Part shown: positions 35,401 through 45,881 of the stretch, in pieces
Position numbering within the stretch: position 1 is the stretch's first letter
How the letters are laid out: each line of letters opens with the position of its first letter
Assembly: GCA_016214125.1 (NCBI GenBank)
Contig: JACRPC010000041.1
Coordinates: forward strand, 1-64,000
Reading direction: 5' to 3'
Length of the DNA stretch: 64,000 nucleotides
Origin: Rhodospirillales bacterium
GTDB lineage: Bacteria > Pseudomonadota > Alphaproteobacteria > Rhodospirillales > WMHbin7
Notes under the pieces: generated by a model
What the model was told of the DNA's origin: nothing
The model's input: the letters and a program-made list of their open reading frames with translations, nothing else
Databases searched by the model: none
Translations under genes and position numbers: made by a program

Positions 35401-36027
35401 ATGATCGATGCGGTTCGCAGCCAAGGCGCGTCCCCCTATGATCCACGATCTCGCCTGGCCAGCCAACGACCGGACGAGAAGGGGGCTGGGCGTTTGTCCG
35501 AGGAAGCCCAGCAGGCCGTCGATAAGCTACGCAAGCGCGATGCCGAAGTGCGCGCCCATGAACAGGCTCATGTCACGGCCGGCGGCCCTTATGCCGGGGC
35601 GCCCAGCTATTCGACCACGCGCGGCCCCGACGGCCAGCTCTACGCTATCGGCGGCGAGGTGCCGATCGATGTCAGTCCGGTTGCCAGCAATCCTGAAGCG
35701 ACTGTACGCAAGATGGAGTTGGTCAAGCGGGCGGCCTTGGCGCCGGCCCAGCCCTCCAGCGCCGATCGCGCCGTCGCCGCCCAGGCTCAGGCCATTCTGC
35801 TCGACGCCCAATCGGAAGCACGCGAGGCCAAGGAGGCGGAAAAGGAAGGGAAGGGCGGGGAAGGTGTTTCCGGGGTCACTGATAACAATTCACATACCAT
35901 GGATGTCAATAAATCGAAGGCCGCACCATTCGATGGATCAGGAGCCAAGGCTGGAGACGCCACGGCGAGGCGAAAGGCCTTCGGAGCTTACCAGAACGTT
36001 ATAACAGCGCTTGACGGCGCAGCTTAA
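35401..36027 (+). CDS. putative metalloprotease, SprA-related/CJM1_0395 family
   Basis: The 208-residue protein has a zinc-protease-like HExxH motif, HEQAH at 53-57, followed by AGGPYAGAPSYSTTRGPDG and YAIGGEVPIDVSP. This matches the SprA-related putative metalloprotease family. There is no signal peptide. The C-terminal third is low complexity and charged (AREAKEAEKEGKGGEG), then a tail in AT-richer DNA. No substrate is known. It is divergent from cspA, and an 11-bp inverted repeat spans its stop codon. Confidence 0.78.
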   Translation: MIDAVRSQGASPYDPRSRLASQRPDEKGAGRLSEEAQQAVDKLRKRDAEVRAHEQAHVTAGGPYAGAPSYSTTRGPDGQLYAIGGEVPIDVSPVASNPEATVRKMELVKRAALAPAQPSSADRAVAAQAQAILLDAQSEAREAKEAEKEGKGGEGVSGVTDNNSHTMDVNKSKAAPFDGSGAKAGDATARRKAFGAYQNVITALDGAA

Positions 36028-36039
36028 GGCTGTTATAAC
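35998..36039. repeat. 11-bp perfect inverted repeat spanning a stop codon
   Basis: GTTATAACAGC (35998-36008) is repeated in inverted form as GCTGTTATAAC (36029-36039) with a 20-nt spacer that contains the TAA of the metalloprotease gene. Each arm also contains the 8-bp palindrome GTTATAAC. No T-run follows. It could be a terminator-like hairpin or a two-site operator for the downstream glycosyltransferase. Confidence 0.7.
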
Positions 36040-36141
36040 TTCGTCGGGTGTTGATAGAGGCCGGCATCAATTTAGTGGTCGATGGTGGGTCTTTGATCTA
36101 ATTTGCCCGCCTTCGGCCAACCTCATGCGTTGAAAAATCCG

Positions 36142-37218
36142 ATGCCAAACATCCTAATCTCCCTTTCGGCGCATGGCTACGGCCATGCGGCGATGACAGC
36201 ACCTATAATTAACAAAATCAATGAACTAAATAACAATATTAAATTTGTTATTCAAACTTCGATTTCCGACACCTGGCTGAGGACACGAATTCAAGCGAAT
36301 TTTCAGCTAATTGAAAATAAATATGATTTTGGTCTGGTGATGAACTCGGCGATCGCCGTCGACCGCGAGGCAAGCGCCAGGGCCTATCAGGAACTTCACG
36401 CAAGATGGCAGGACCGAATCGCCGAGCAGGCGGAGGTCATTAAAATAGTAAACCCAACCATCGTACTATCGAATATTTCGTATCTGACGCTTGCGGCAGC
36501 CGCTGAGGCAAGAATACCCTCTATTGCCGTTTCAAGCTTGAATTGGTTAGAAATTTATAGATACTATCTCGATGGCGGGGCAGATTCCAAACGCATACAA
36601 AGTGAAATGCTCGATGCCTACAAATTGGCATCGGAGTTTCTGATCTTTACTCCGGGATTGCCGATGGACAACGTGCCGAACACTCGTTTGCTTGGGCCAT
36701 CGGCGAGGCTTGGCGTCAACCATTGCCACAGCTTGGTGTCCCTATCGATGGGGGATCGGCTGGGCCTAGTCGCCTTTGGGGGAATTGCCACCCGTTTGCC
36801 CGTCGAGGGCTGGCCATCCATTCCGGGCTGGCGCTTTCTGGTCCCTCCGGAATGGAATACTGCGACCGACCGCTTGATTCCCTGGGATCGGGCCGGCCTA
36901 TCCTTTGTCGATCTGATTGCATCGGTCGATGCCGTTATAACAAAGCCAGGCTATGGCACCTTCACCGAGGCCGCCTGCAATGGAACGGCGGTCTTGGCCC
37001 AAGTGAGGCCCGATTGGCCGGAGACACCGTACTTCGAAAGCTGGATGGCAAAGAACGCCCGCTTCCTGACGGTACCCGAAAGGACCATCCACAGCGGCGA
37101 TTTGGCCGAGGTCCTGGAAGATTTGCTGCTCCAACCGCGACCGCCGGTGCCAAAACCCAGCGGAGTGGCCGAAGCGTGCGATATTATATTGAAAACTTTA
37201 AATAAACAACATATGTAG
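36142..37218 (+). CDS. MurG-like (GT-B fold) glycosyltransferase, possibly acquired
   Basis: The 358-residue product begins MPNILISLSAHGYGHAAMTA, the glycine-rich start seen in MurG/GT28-type and related GT-B enzymes. Its C-terminal donor site resembles AVITKPGYGTFTEAACNGTA, followed by YFESWMAKNARF. There is no membrane segment. The first half is clearly AT-richer and uses codons (AAT, ATA, AAA) rare in neighbouring genes, while the last third is GC-rich. Acceptor and sugar are unknown. ATG 36142 is chosen over an upstream TTG at 36103. Confidence 0.78.
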   Translation: MPNILISLSAHGYGHAAMTAPIINKINELNNNIKFVIQTSISDTWLRTRIQANFQLIENKYDFGLVMNSAIAVDREASARAYQELHARWQDRIAEQAEVIKIVNPTIVLSNISYLTLAAAAEARIPSIAVSSLNWLEIYRYYLDGGADSKRIQSEMLDAYKLASEFLIFTPGLPMDNVPNTRLLGPSARLGVNHCHSLVSLSMGDRLGLVAFGGIATRLPVEGWPSIPGWRFLVPPEWNTATDRLIPWDRAGLSFVDLIASVDAVITKPGYGTFTEAACNGTAVLAQVRPDWPETPYFESWMAKNARFLTVPERTIHSGDLAEVLEDLLLQPRPPVPKPSGVAEACDIILKTLNKQHM

Positions 37219-37320
37219 GCCGTTTTCCGGCCGTTGGTGCATGATCGAAATATCCACCGATCGCTCCCCAGCGGTTCCCTAACGAAAATACAACCTATTG
37301 ATAAATATTGATTCGTTATA

Positions 37321-37584
37321 TCAGGCGGAGGCGCCGTTTTCGGCGATCTTGCGCCCACTCTCGGTCAGTTTGCAGACCAGCCAATCGGGCTTCAGGGGGT
37401 TGGAGAACCAGGGCTCGGCCCAGCCGCGCTTGATGCAGCTCTTGATGGTCTGTTCGCTGTAGCGCTGGCCCAACTCATCGAACAGCGGCAATTTGCCACC
37501 GGGCTGGCCCAGCCCGCGTTTCAGCCATTTCACCTGCCCATCGGTCGGGCGTTCCGCCTTGACGCGCTCCTTAAGGTCCGACAT
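37321..37584 (-). CDS. small protein of unknown function
   Basis: The 87-residue product (from ATG 37584) begins MSDLKERVKAERPTDGQVKW and contains YSEQTIKSCIKRGWAEPWF and a basic middle. It then has LVCKLTESGRKIAENGA, which looks like the end of a winged-helix domain. I do not recognise a family. Codon use is like the chromosomal background. It is divergent from cutA (61-bp gap) and faces the AT-rich stretch after the glycosyltransferase. Confidence 0.7.
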   Translation of the reverse strand: MSDLKERVKAERPTDGQVKWLKRGLGQPGGKLPLFDELGQRYSEQTIKSCIKRGWAEPWFSNPLKPDWLVCKLTESGRKIAENGASA

Positions 37585-37645
37585 CGTCGCTCCATCCTCT
37601 CCTCTTCCCATTCTATAAGCGAATCGGAGCGAAGGGAAAAGAGCC

Positions 37646-37963
37646 ATGAGCCACCGCCTGCTCTATATGACGGCCGCCAGCCTCGAGGAGGCGCGAAAAA
37701 TCGGCAAGGCCCTGGTCGAGGCCCGGCTTGCCGCCTGCGCCAATGTGTTGGGCGCCATCGATTCCTACTATTGGTGGGATGGCGCGATTCAAGAGGGCAA
37801 AGAGGTGGCTCTGATCGCCAAAACCCGGGGTGATTTGGTGGGGGCGGCGATCGAAAAGGTAAAACAACTCCACAGTTACAGTTGTCCCTGTGTGATTGCC
37901 TTGCCGATCGAGGACGGAAACCCCGATTTTCTTGCGTGGATTGATTCAGAAACCCGAAAATAA
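37646..37963 (+). CDS. cutA: divalent cation tolerance protein CutA
   Basis: This 105-residue protein has the CutA1 trimeric signal-protein-like fold: YMTAASLEEARKIGKALVEARLAACANV, YYWWDGAIQEGKEVALIAKT and the terminal YSCPCVIALPIEDGNPDFLAWI. Linked historically to copper tolerance; its real role is unsettled. It ends one base before the convergent ispDF gene. Confidence 0.94.
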   Translation: MSHRLLYMTAASLEEARKIGKALVEARLAACANVLGAIDSYYWWDGAIQEGKEVALIAKTRGDLVGAAIEKVKQLHSYSCPCVIALPIEDGNPDFLAWIDSETRK

Positions 37964-37964
37964 T

Positions 37965-39128
37965 CTACGGAGATAAGGCGGGCATCTCGATGGTGGCCAT
38001 CGCTTGGGCGGCGATGCCCTCCTTGCGCCCGGTGAAGCCCAGTCCCTCGGTCGTCGTAGCCTTGACGCTTACCTGGTCCGAGCCGAGCCCCAGGATTTCA
38101 CACAGTTTGGCGATCATGCGTGCCCTGTGGGGCCCGATCTTCGGCTTTTCACATATTATCGTCACGTCGATATGGGAAATACGCCCGCCCTTGGCGGCGA
38201 TCAAATTGGCGGCATGGATGAGAAAGCGCTCCGAGGGCGCTCCTTTCCATCGCGGATCGCCGGGTGGGAAATGCAGACCGATATCCCCGGCCGCGATGGT
38301 GCCCAAGAGGGCGTCGGTCAGGGCATGCAAGGCGACATCGGCATCCGAATATCCATCCAACCCCTGCTCATGGGGAATACGTACCCCCAGGAGCATCAGA
38401 TGATCGCCACCCGGCTTAAAACGATGGGTGTCGAAGCCGCTGGCGGTCCGAACCTGCCGAGCCTGAGCCAAGCGCGACCCGGCACGCTCGAAATCGGAGG
38501 GCGTGGTGATCTTGACGTTGATGTCGTCGCCGCCGACCAGCGCCACGGCCAAACCGGCCTTTTCGGCCACGGCGGCGTCGTCGGTCAGCTCCTGACCCTG
38601 GGCCGCCCGGTGCGCGGCCAGGATATCGTTATAACGGAACCCCTGCGGAGTTTGGGCTCGATAGAGCCCGGTTCGATCGAGGGTAGCCTGAACCTGCCCT
38701 CCGGCCGCCTTCTTGAGGGTATCTTGGACGGGTAGGGCGGGGATAGCGCCCGGATGGCGTTCCAGGGCCGAAAGCACCCGATCGATCAGGGCATTGGACA
38801 AGAAGGGGCGGGCGGCGTCGTGGATCAACACCCAATCCGGGGGATCGCCGGCCAGGCTTTCCAATCCCAACCGCACCGAATCCTGGCGCGCCGCGCCGCC
38901 GGGAACCGGATCAAGCAGCGAAAGGCCCGCGGCCGCCTTGTCATATAAGTCGCGGTCGTCGGGATGGATGACGGCGCGCACCCTGGCAACGGCGGGATGA
39001 GCGGCAAAAGCCGCCAGGCTGTGGCGTAGGATCGGCCGCCCGTCCAATTCCCGATATTGCTTGGGAACATCGCCGCCCAGCCGGGTTCCCCGACCCGCCG
39101 CCACCACTAAAGCCACGCACCGCGCCAT
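37965..39128 (-). CDS. ispDF: bifunctional IspD/IspF isoprenoid enzyme
   Basis: The 387-residue fusion carries two MEP-pathway steps. The N-terminal IspD part (about 1-225) starts ALVVAAGRGTRLGGDVPKQY and has the conserved HDAARPF. The C-terminal IspF part (about 229-387) has metal ligands in FDTHRF, DGYSDADVALHAL and the ATTTEGLGFTGRKEGI end. The IspD-IspF fusion is common in alphaproteobacteria. The dusB gene follows nearby as expected for this group. Confidence 0.96.
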   Translation of the reverse strand: MARCVALVVAAGRGTRLGGDVPKQYRELDGRPILRHSLAAFAAHPAVARVRAVIHPDDRDLYDKAAAGLSLLDPVPGGAARQDSVRLGLESLAGDPPDWVLIHDAARPFLSNALIDRVLSALERHPGAIPALPVQDTLKKAAGGQVQATLDRTGLYRAQTPQGFRYNDILAAHRAAQGQELTDDAAVAEKAGLAVALVGGDDINVKITTPSDFERAGSRLAQARQVRTASGFDTHRFKPGGDHLMLLGVRIPHEQGLDGYSDADVALHALTDALLGTIAAGDIGLHFPPGDPRWKGAPSERFLIHAANLIAAKGGRISHIDVTIICEKPKIGPHRARMIAKLCEILGLGSDQVSVKATTTEGLGFTGRKEGIAAQAMATIEMPALSP

Positions 39129-39164
39129 ACGCTCGGCTCCCTCGCTTTCCCGTTCGCGCTACCA

Positions 39165-39193
39165 TAGACCAGGCCCGGCGACATGACTATAGT
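39165..39193 (+). promoter_or_regulatory. candidate promoter giving a leaderless mRNA
   Basis: TAGACC (39165-39170) and TATAGT (39188-39193) are 17 nt apart. The predicted start is 6-7 nt later, at the ATG (39200) of the next gene, which has no ribosome-binding site. This suggests a leaderless transcript. Confidence 0.5.
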
Positions 39194-39199
39194 GCGCCC

Positions 39200-39997
39200 A
39201 TGTTTGCCGGCTTCGTTGCCCTGTCCGCCCTTGTTCCCGCCCTGCTGCTGGGGTGGTTCCGTCCCGCCCGGCGGGATGGAGCCTGGTGGGCGTCGCTGTT
39301 TCTGGCAACCGCCGGTCCCCTGGTCTGGTCGGTCCTTCAATTGCAATCGGGCTGGCATGCCGGCTTCTCCGCCACCTTGTGGGTGAGCGTGTCGGCCAGC
39401 CTGGTGCTGTTCGCCCTTCTGGCGGCTCTTACCCCCGATGGCTGGCGCCTGCTGCCGATCCTCATCCCCTACCTCTTTATCCTTTCGCTCTTGGCCCTGG
39501 TCTGGGGCCACGCGCCCGAGCGGGCGATGAGCGGCACCGCCCCCACGGCCTGGATCGGCATCCATATCGGCGTTTCGGTCCTGACCTATGGGCTTTGTAC
39601 CTTGGCGGCGATGGCTTCGCTGGCCGCCTTTCTCCAGGAACGGGCCCTTAAACTCAAGAAACCGACCAATCTCACACGGGCCTTGCCCTCGGTCGCCGAC
39701 AGCGAAAGCCTGACCGTAAGGCTGCTGGCGGCCTCGGAGATCGTTTTGGGCCTGGGACTGGCGACCGGCATGGCGACCCTTTATTTCGAAAGCGGGTCCA
39801 TGCTCCGCCTCGATCACAAGATTCTTCTTTCGCTGCTGGCCTTTGCTGTTATCGGCGGCCTTCTGTTGGCGCAAAGGCTGATCGGCATTCGTGGCCGCAT
39901 GGCGGCCCGTTTCGTCCTTTTGGCCTATCTGCTGCTGACCCTGGCCTATCCGGGCGTCAAATTCGTCACCGACGTGCTCTTGGGGCGCGCTGCCTAA
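39200..39997 (+). CDS. CcsA/YpjD-like cytochrome c assembly membrane protein
   Basis: The 265-residue protein is almost entirely hydrophobic, with about seven or eight transmembrane segments, for example FLATAGPLVWSVLQL, LLPILIPYLFILSLLALVWG and WIGIHIGVSVLTYGLCTLAA. His residues in IHIGVS and LDHKILLS suit heme contact. It resembles the YpjD/CcsA-type cytochrome c assembly family. No other ccm genes are nearby, so the exact role is unsure. Confidence 0.8.
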   Translation: MFAGFVALSALVPALLLGWFRPARRDGAWWASLFLATAGPLVWSVLQLQSGWHAGFSATLWVSVSASLVLFALLAALTPDGWRLLPILIPYLFILSLLALVWGHAPERAMSGTAPTAWIGIHIGVSVLTYGLCTLAAMASLAAFLQERALKLKKPTNLTRALPSVADSESLTVRLLAASEIVLGLGLATGMATLYFESGSMLRLDHKILLSLLAFAVIGGLLLAQRLIGIRGRMAARFVLLAYLLLTLAYPGVKFVTDVLLGRAA

Positions 39998-40063
39998 CCT
40001 CTAGGCAGAATTGATTGGACTTGCGTCGGCGAAAGATCAATATTCGGGCATCTTGGATCAAAG

Positions 40064-41050
40064 ATGCTTAAAATCGGCTCATTAACGCTCGACAATCCGG
40101 TTATCCTGGCGCCGATGGCGGGGGTAAGCGATCAGCCATTCCGCCGCCTGGTCCGCCGTTTCGGAGCCGGTCTGGCGGTCTCCGAGATGATCGCCTCCAA
40201 TGCCATGGTGCGCGCGCATTGGAAAACCATGCGCATGTCGGGCACCGAGGGCGAGGCGGGGCCGATCGCCATTCAGATCGCCGGCGGCGATCCCCAGACG
40301 ATGGCCGAGGCGGCGCGGATGAACGCTGATCGGGGCGCTGACATCATCGACATCAATATGGGTTGTCCGGCCAAGAAGGTCGTCAAGGGCGTGGCCGGGG
40401 CCGCCCTGATGAAGGACGAGATCCTGGCCGGCCAGATCATCGCGGCGGTGGTCCGGGCGGTCGATGTGCCGGTGACGGTCAAAATGCGGCTCGGCTGGGA
40501 CGAGGATTCCATCAACGCCCCCCAACTGGCGCGCATTGCCCAGGATTGCGGCGCGGCGATGGTGACCGTGCATGGCCGCACGCGCGGCCAGTTCTATCGC
40601 GGCGAGGCCGATTGGCGGGCCATCGGCACGGTCAAACGGGCGGTATCGATCCCGGTGGTCGGCAATGGCGACGTCAATTCGCTCGCCGACGCCAAGGCCC
40701 TGCTCGACCAATCCGGCGCCGACGGGGTGATGATCGGGCGCGGCAGTTACGGCCGGCCTTGGTTTCCCGGCCAAGTGGCGACCTTCCTGGCCACCGGCAC
40801 GGCGCCCCCTGATCCGCCGCTGTCCCAGCGCCGCGCCATTCTGGTCGAGCATGTCGCTACGATGATCGAACGCTACGGCGTCAAGGCCGGCATCCCAATA
40901 GCGCGCAAGCATGTCGCCTGGTACGCGCGTGGCCTGGTGGGCGCCGCCCAATTCCGCGATCGGGTGATGCATGCCGAAACGCCCGAACGCCTGTTCTCGG
41001 TCATCAACGCCTATTTCGATCCCTTGATCGAACGGCAGGCCGCGGCATGA
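40064..41050 (+). CDS. dusB: tRNA-dihydrouridine synthase DusB
   Basis: DusB reduces uridine to dihydrouridine in tRNA with FMN. The 328-residue protein has the FMN-barrel start [18 protein letters not shown] and the catalytic Cys in NMGCPAKKV (C101). [11 protein letters not shown] and [11 protein letters not shown] follow. It is first of the nifR3-ntrBC operon and overlaps ntrB as ATGA. Confidence 0.96.
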   Translation: MLKIGSLTLDNPVILAPMAGVSDQPFRRLVRRFGAGLAVSEMIASNAMVRAHWKTMRMSGTEGEAGPIAIQIAGGDPQTMAEAARMNADRGADIIDINMGCPAKKVVKGVAGAALMKDEILAGQIIAAVVRAVDVPVTVKMRLGWDEDSINAPQLARIAQDCGAAMVTVHGRTRGQFYRGEADWRAIGTVKRAVSIPVVGNGDVNSLADAKALLDQSGADGVMIGRGSYGRPWFPGQVATFLATGTAPPDPPLSQRRAILVEHVATMIERYGVKAGIPIARKHVAWYARGLVGAAQFRDRVMHAETPERLFSVINAYFDPLIERQAAA

Positions 41051-42158
41051 AGAGCGCCGCCAAGACCCGGCCGCCCGAGCCGTCGCCCGATGCCCTTCAG
41101 GTCTTGAACGCCCTGCCGTTGGCGGTCATCACCGTCGATGGGCATGGCCAAATCCGGGCGATGAATTCGTCGGCCGAGCAATTCTTCGAATCGAGCCTGG
41201 CCCATCTCGAAGGCACGGCGTTGAACGAACTCTTGCCGATCGACAGTCCGCTTTTCGCCTTGATCGATCAGGCGCGTGCCGAGGGCGGCTCGGTTTCCGA
41301 ATTCGGCGTCACCCTCGATTCCCTGCGCACCGGACCTCGCGCCATGACGGTTCAGGTGGCGCCGCTTGCCGATTGCCCGGGCTGGATGACCATCGGCCTG
41401 CACGAGCATTCGATGGCGGTGAAGCTCGGTCGCCAATTGGTGCAGCGCGGCGCGGCGCGCTCGGTGACCGCCATGGCGGCCATGTTGGCGCACGAGGTGA
41501 AGAACCCGCTTTCCGGCATTCGCGGCGCCGCCCAGCTTCTCGAGGAAAACGCCAGCCAAGAGGATCGGGCGCTCACCCGCCTGATCTGCGACGAGACCGA
41601 TCGCATCCGCGCCCTGGTCGACCGCATGGAATCCTTTTCCGACAACCGGCCCTTGGAACGAGGCGCCGTCAACATCCACCGCGTCCTCGAGCATGTTCGC
41701 CGCCTGGCGGAAACCGGCTTCGCCCGCCATGCGACGATCGCCGAGCATTACGATCCCTCCTTGCCCGATGTCTGGGGCAATCGCGACCAGTTGATCCAGA
41801 TTTTCCTCAATCTGGTGAAGAACGCCGCCGAGGCCTGCCCGCGCGAGGGCGCTGAAATCGTCCTTGCCACCGCCTATCAGCATGGCGTGCGCCTGGCGGT
41901 GCCGGGCGGCGAGGCCCGCGTTCATCTGCCTCTGGTGGTCTCGGTCACCGACAATGGCGGCGGCATTCCCGAGGATTTGTGGCCCAATCTGTTCGATCCC
42001 TTCGTCACCACCAAGGCCAACGGCAGCGGGCTGGGCCTGGCTCTGGTCGCCAAGATGGTGGCCGATCACGGCGGATTGGTCGAATTCGACAGCCGGCCGC
42101 GCCACACCGTCTTTCGCGTTCATTTGCCCGTTGTTTCGTCTGGCGAGGTCGATCTTTC

Positions 42159-42162
<4 letters not shown>
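41047..42162 (+). CDS. ntrB: nitrogen regulation sensor kinase NtrB
   Basis: The 371-residue cytosolic histidine kinase has an N-terminal PAS-like domain ([20 protein letters not shown]), a HisKA domain with the phosphorylated His (H149 in [15 protein letters not shown]), and a HATPase domain with [10 protein letters not shown] and DNGGGIPED. NtrB, with PII proteins, controls NtrC by kinase and phosphatase activity. It overlaps ntrC as ATGA. Confidence 0.95.
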
Positions 42163-43607
<1,445 letters not shown>

Positions 43608-43625
43608 GAACCGGCGAATCCCGTC

Positions 43626-45881
43626 ATGAACCACGATCTTTCCCCTTCCCATTCCGACGCGGCCAAGACCGATGGCCTTAAGGCCCGCCTTGGCCTATGG
43701 GCGCGACGGGTGGAGCTTGGGCGCAAGATGGCGATCGCCCTTACCATCGCCGCCCTCGCTTCCGGCACCGGGACCTTCATCACCCTGACCGGGGCGTCGG
43801 CCGTCACGCCCGATCCGATCACCGTCATTGCCTTCCTGGCGCTCGATTTGGTTCTGGTGCTGGCGCTGGGCGTTTTGGTGGCGCGCCGCCTACTCGGTGT
43901 GTGGGGCGCCGGGCGCAAGGGTGGCGCCGGTACGCGGCTGCATTTCCGCCTGGTGGGTCTGTTCAGTCTGGTGGCGCTGACGCCGGCGGTGCTGGTCGCT
44001 GTCTTTGCCGTTCTGTATTTCAATCTCGGCATCGAGGCTTGGTTCAATCCACGGGTGCGCACCGCCCTTGACGAATCGCGTGCCGTCGCCGGCGCCTATC
44101 TCAAGGAACATCAGCAAAGCCTGGCCAGCGAAGTGCAGGCGATGGCCAACGATCTGGCGCGCGAAACCTCGCGTTTCGTCATCAATCCGGTGCGTTTGGC
44201 CGAGATGGTGCGGGCGCAAACCCGCCTGCGCGGCCTGTCGGAGGCCGTGGTGTTCGATGGCAGCGGCCGCATCGTCGCCCGCTCGGGCTTTGCCTATTCC
44301 CTGCAATTCGGCGAAATTCCCTTCGGCGCCCTCGATCGGGCCCAGCAGGGCGAGGTCGTGCTTCTCTCGGCGGCGGGCGACGATCAGGTGCGGGCGCTCA
44401 CCCGCCTTCCCGGCGGCTTCGACGTCTACCTCTTCGTCGGCCGCTTCGTCGATCCCAAGGTGATCGGCCATCTTGAACGGACCAACAAGGCGGTCCTCGA
44501 ATACGAAACGCTGTCGGGCCGGCGCACCGGCATTCAGACCACCTTTTCCCTGGTCTTCGCGGTGGTGACGCTGCTCTTGTTCGTGGTGGCGATCTGGGTC
44601 GGCCTGACGGTTGCCAACCAGTTGGTGCATCCGATCACGCTCCTCATCGACGCCGCCGAGCGCATCCGTGGCGGCGACCTGGCCACCCGGGTCGACGAGG
44701 CGGGGGTCGGCAACGAACTGGGCTCGCTGGCGCGCGCCTTCAACCGCATGACCAGCCAGCTTGAATCGCAACGCCGGGAATTGATCGACACCAACCGTGC
44801 CTTGGACGAGCGGCGTCGCTTCACCGAAACCGTTCTGTCGGGCGTCTCGGCCGGCGTGGTCGGGCTTGATGCCGAAGGCTGCGTTCATTTGCCCAACCGC
44901 CGCGCGTCCGAGCTTCTGGGTTACGATCTCGACCGCGAGCTTGGCCGGCCCCTGGGCGCGGTGGTGCCGGCGATGGACGAACTGGTGCAGACGGTCAAGC
45001 GCCGGCCGGATCGCGTCGCCCAGGGAGAAATCCAAATCGACCGCGATGCGCAGCCGCGCACGCTGTTGGTCCGCGTCGCCGCCGAGCGGCTGGAAACCGA
45101 AGTGGTCGGCTACGTCGTGACCTTCGACGACGTCACCGATCTTCTCTCGGCCCAACGCAAGGCGGCTTGGGCCGACGTCGCCCGGCGCATCGCCCATGAG
45201 ATCAAGAATCCGCTGACGCCGATTCAGCTCTCGGCTGAGCGTCTGAAACGCAAGTACCTGAAAGAGGTGCAGAGCGAGCCGGAAATCTTCGCCACCTGCA
45301 CCGACACCATCGTCCGCCAAGTGGGCGAGATCGGCCGCATGGTCGACGAATTTTCCGATTTCGCCCGCATGCCCCAAGCGGTGTTCCGCGACGAAAACCT
45401 GACCGAGATCGTCGCCCAGGCGGTGTTCCTGCAGCGCAATTCGCATTCCGCCATCCGCTACGAAACCCAAATGCCCGACGGCAGCTTCCGCTTTCCCTGC
45501 GACGGCCGCCAAGTGAGCCGGGCGCTCATCAATCTCCTGAAGAACGCCGCCGAGGCGATCGAAGGGCGCGACGCCCCGGCCGAGCCCGGCTGGATCGCGG
45601 TGCGCCTTTCGGCCCAGGATGGCGGCGCCCTTCTGGTCGTCGAGGACAATGGCAAGGGTTTGCCCAAGGAAGAACGCCATCGGCTGACCGAGCCCTATGT
45701 CACCACCCGCTCCAAAGGCACCGGCCTGGGGCTGGCGATCGTCAAGAAGATCATGGAGGACCATGGCGGCGATCTCCGGCTCGAAGATCTCGATGGGGCC
45801 GGCGCCCGCGTAAGCCTCTTCTTCCCGGCGCGCGAGCCGCTCGTCCAACCGTCGATTGGCGAGGTCGTGCATGGCGCATGA
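43626..45881 (+). CDS. ntrY: membrane sensor kinase NtrY
   Basis: The 751-residue protein has several N-terminal transmembrane segments (about 35-135) and an extracytoplasmic region. A further transmembrane segment near 300 is followed by HAMP and PAS domains. Next come HisKA with H524 (RIAHEIKNPLTPIQLSAERL) and HATPase (NLLKNAAEAIEG, DNGKGLPKEERH). NtrY partners NtrX and is linked to nitrogen or redox control. It begins 18 nt after ntrC and overlaps ntrX by 11 bp. Confidence 0.95.
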   Translation: MNHDLSPSHSDAAKTDGLKARLGLWARRVELGRKMAIALTIAALASGTGTFITLTGASAVTPDPITVIAFLALDLVLVLALGVLVARRLLGVWGAGRKGGAGTRLHFRLVGLFSLVALTPAVLVAVFAVLYFNLGIEAWFNPRVRTALDESRAVAGAYLKEHQQSLASEVQAMANDLARETSRFVINPVRLAEMVRAQTRLRGLSEAVVFDGSGRIVARSGFAYSLQFGEIPFGALDRAQQGEVVLLSAAGDDQVRALTRLPGGFDVYLFVGRFVDPKVIGHLERTNKAVLEYETLSGRRTGIQTTFSLVFAVVTLLLFVVAIWVGLTVANQLVHPITLLIDAAERIRGGDLATRVDEAGVGNELGSLARAFNRMTSQLESQRRELIDTNRALDERRRFTETVLSGVSAGVVGLDAEGCVHLPNRRASELLGYDLDRELGRPLGAVVPAMDELVQTVKRRPDRVAQGEIQIDRDAQPRTLLVRVAAERLETEVVGYVVTFDDVTDLLSAQRKAAWADVARRIAHEIKNPLTPIQLSAERLKRKYLKEVQSEPEIFATCTDTIVRQVGEIGRMVDEFSDFARMPQAVFRDENLTEIVAQAVFLQRNSHSAIRYETQMPDGSFRFPCDGRQVSRALINLLKNAAEAIEGRDAPAEPGWIAVRLSAQDGGALLVVEDNGKGLPKEERHRLTEPYVTTRSKGTGLGLAIVKKIMEDHGGDLRLEDLDGAGARVSLFFPAREPLVQPSIGEVVHGA

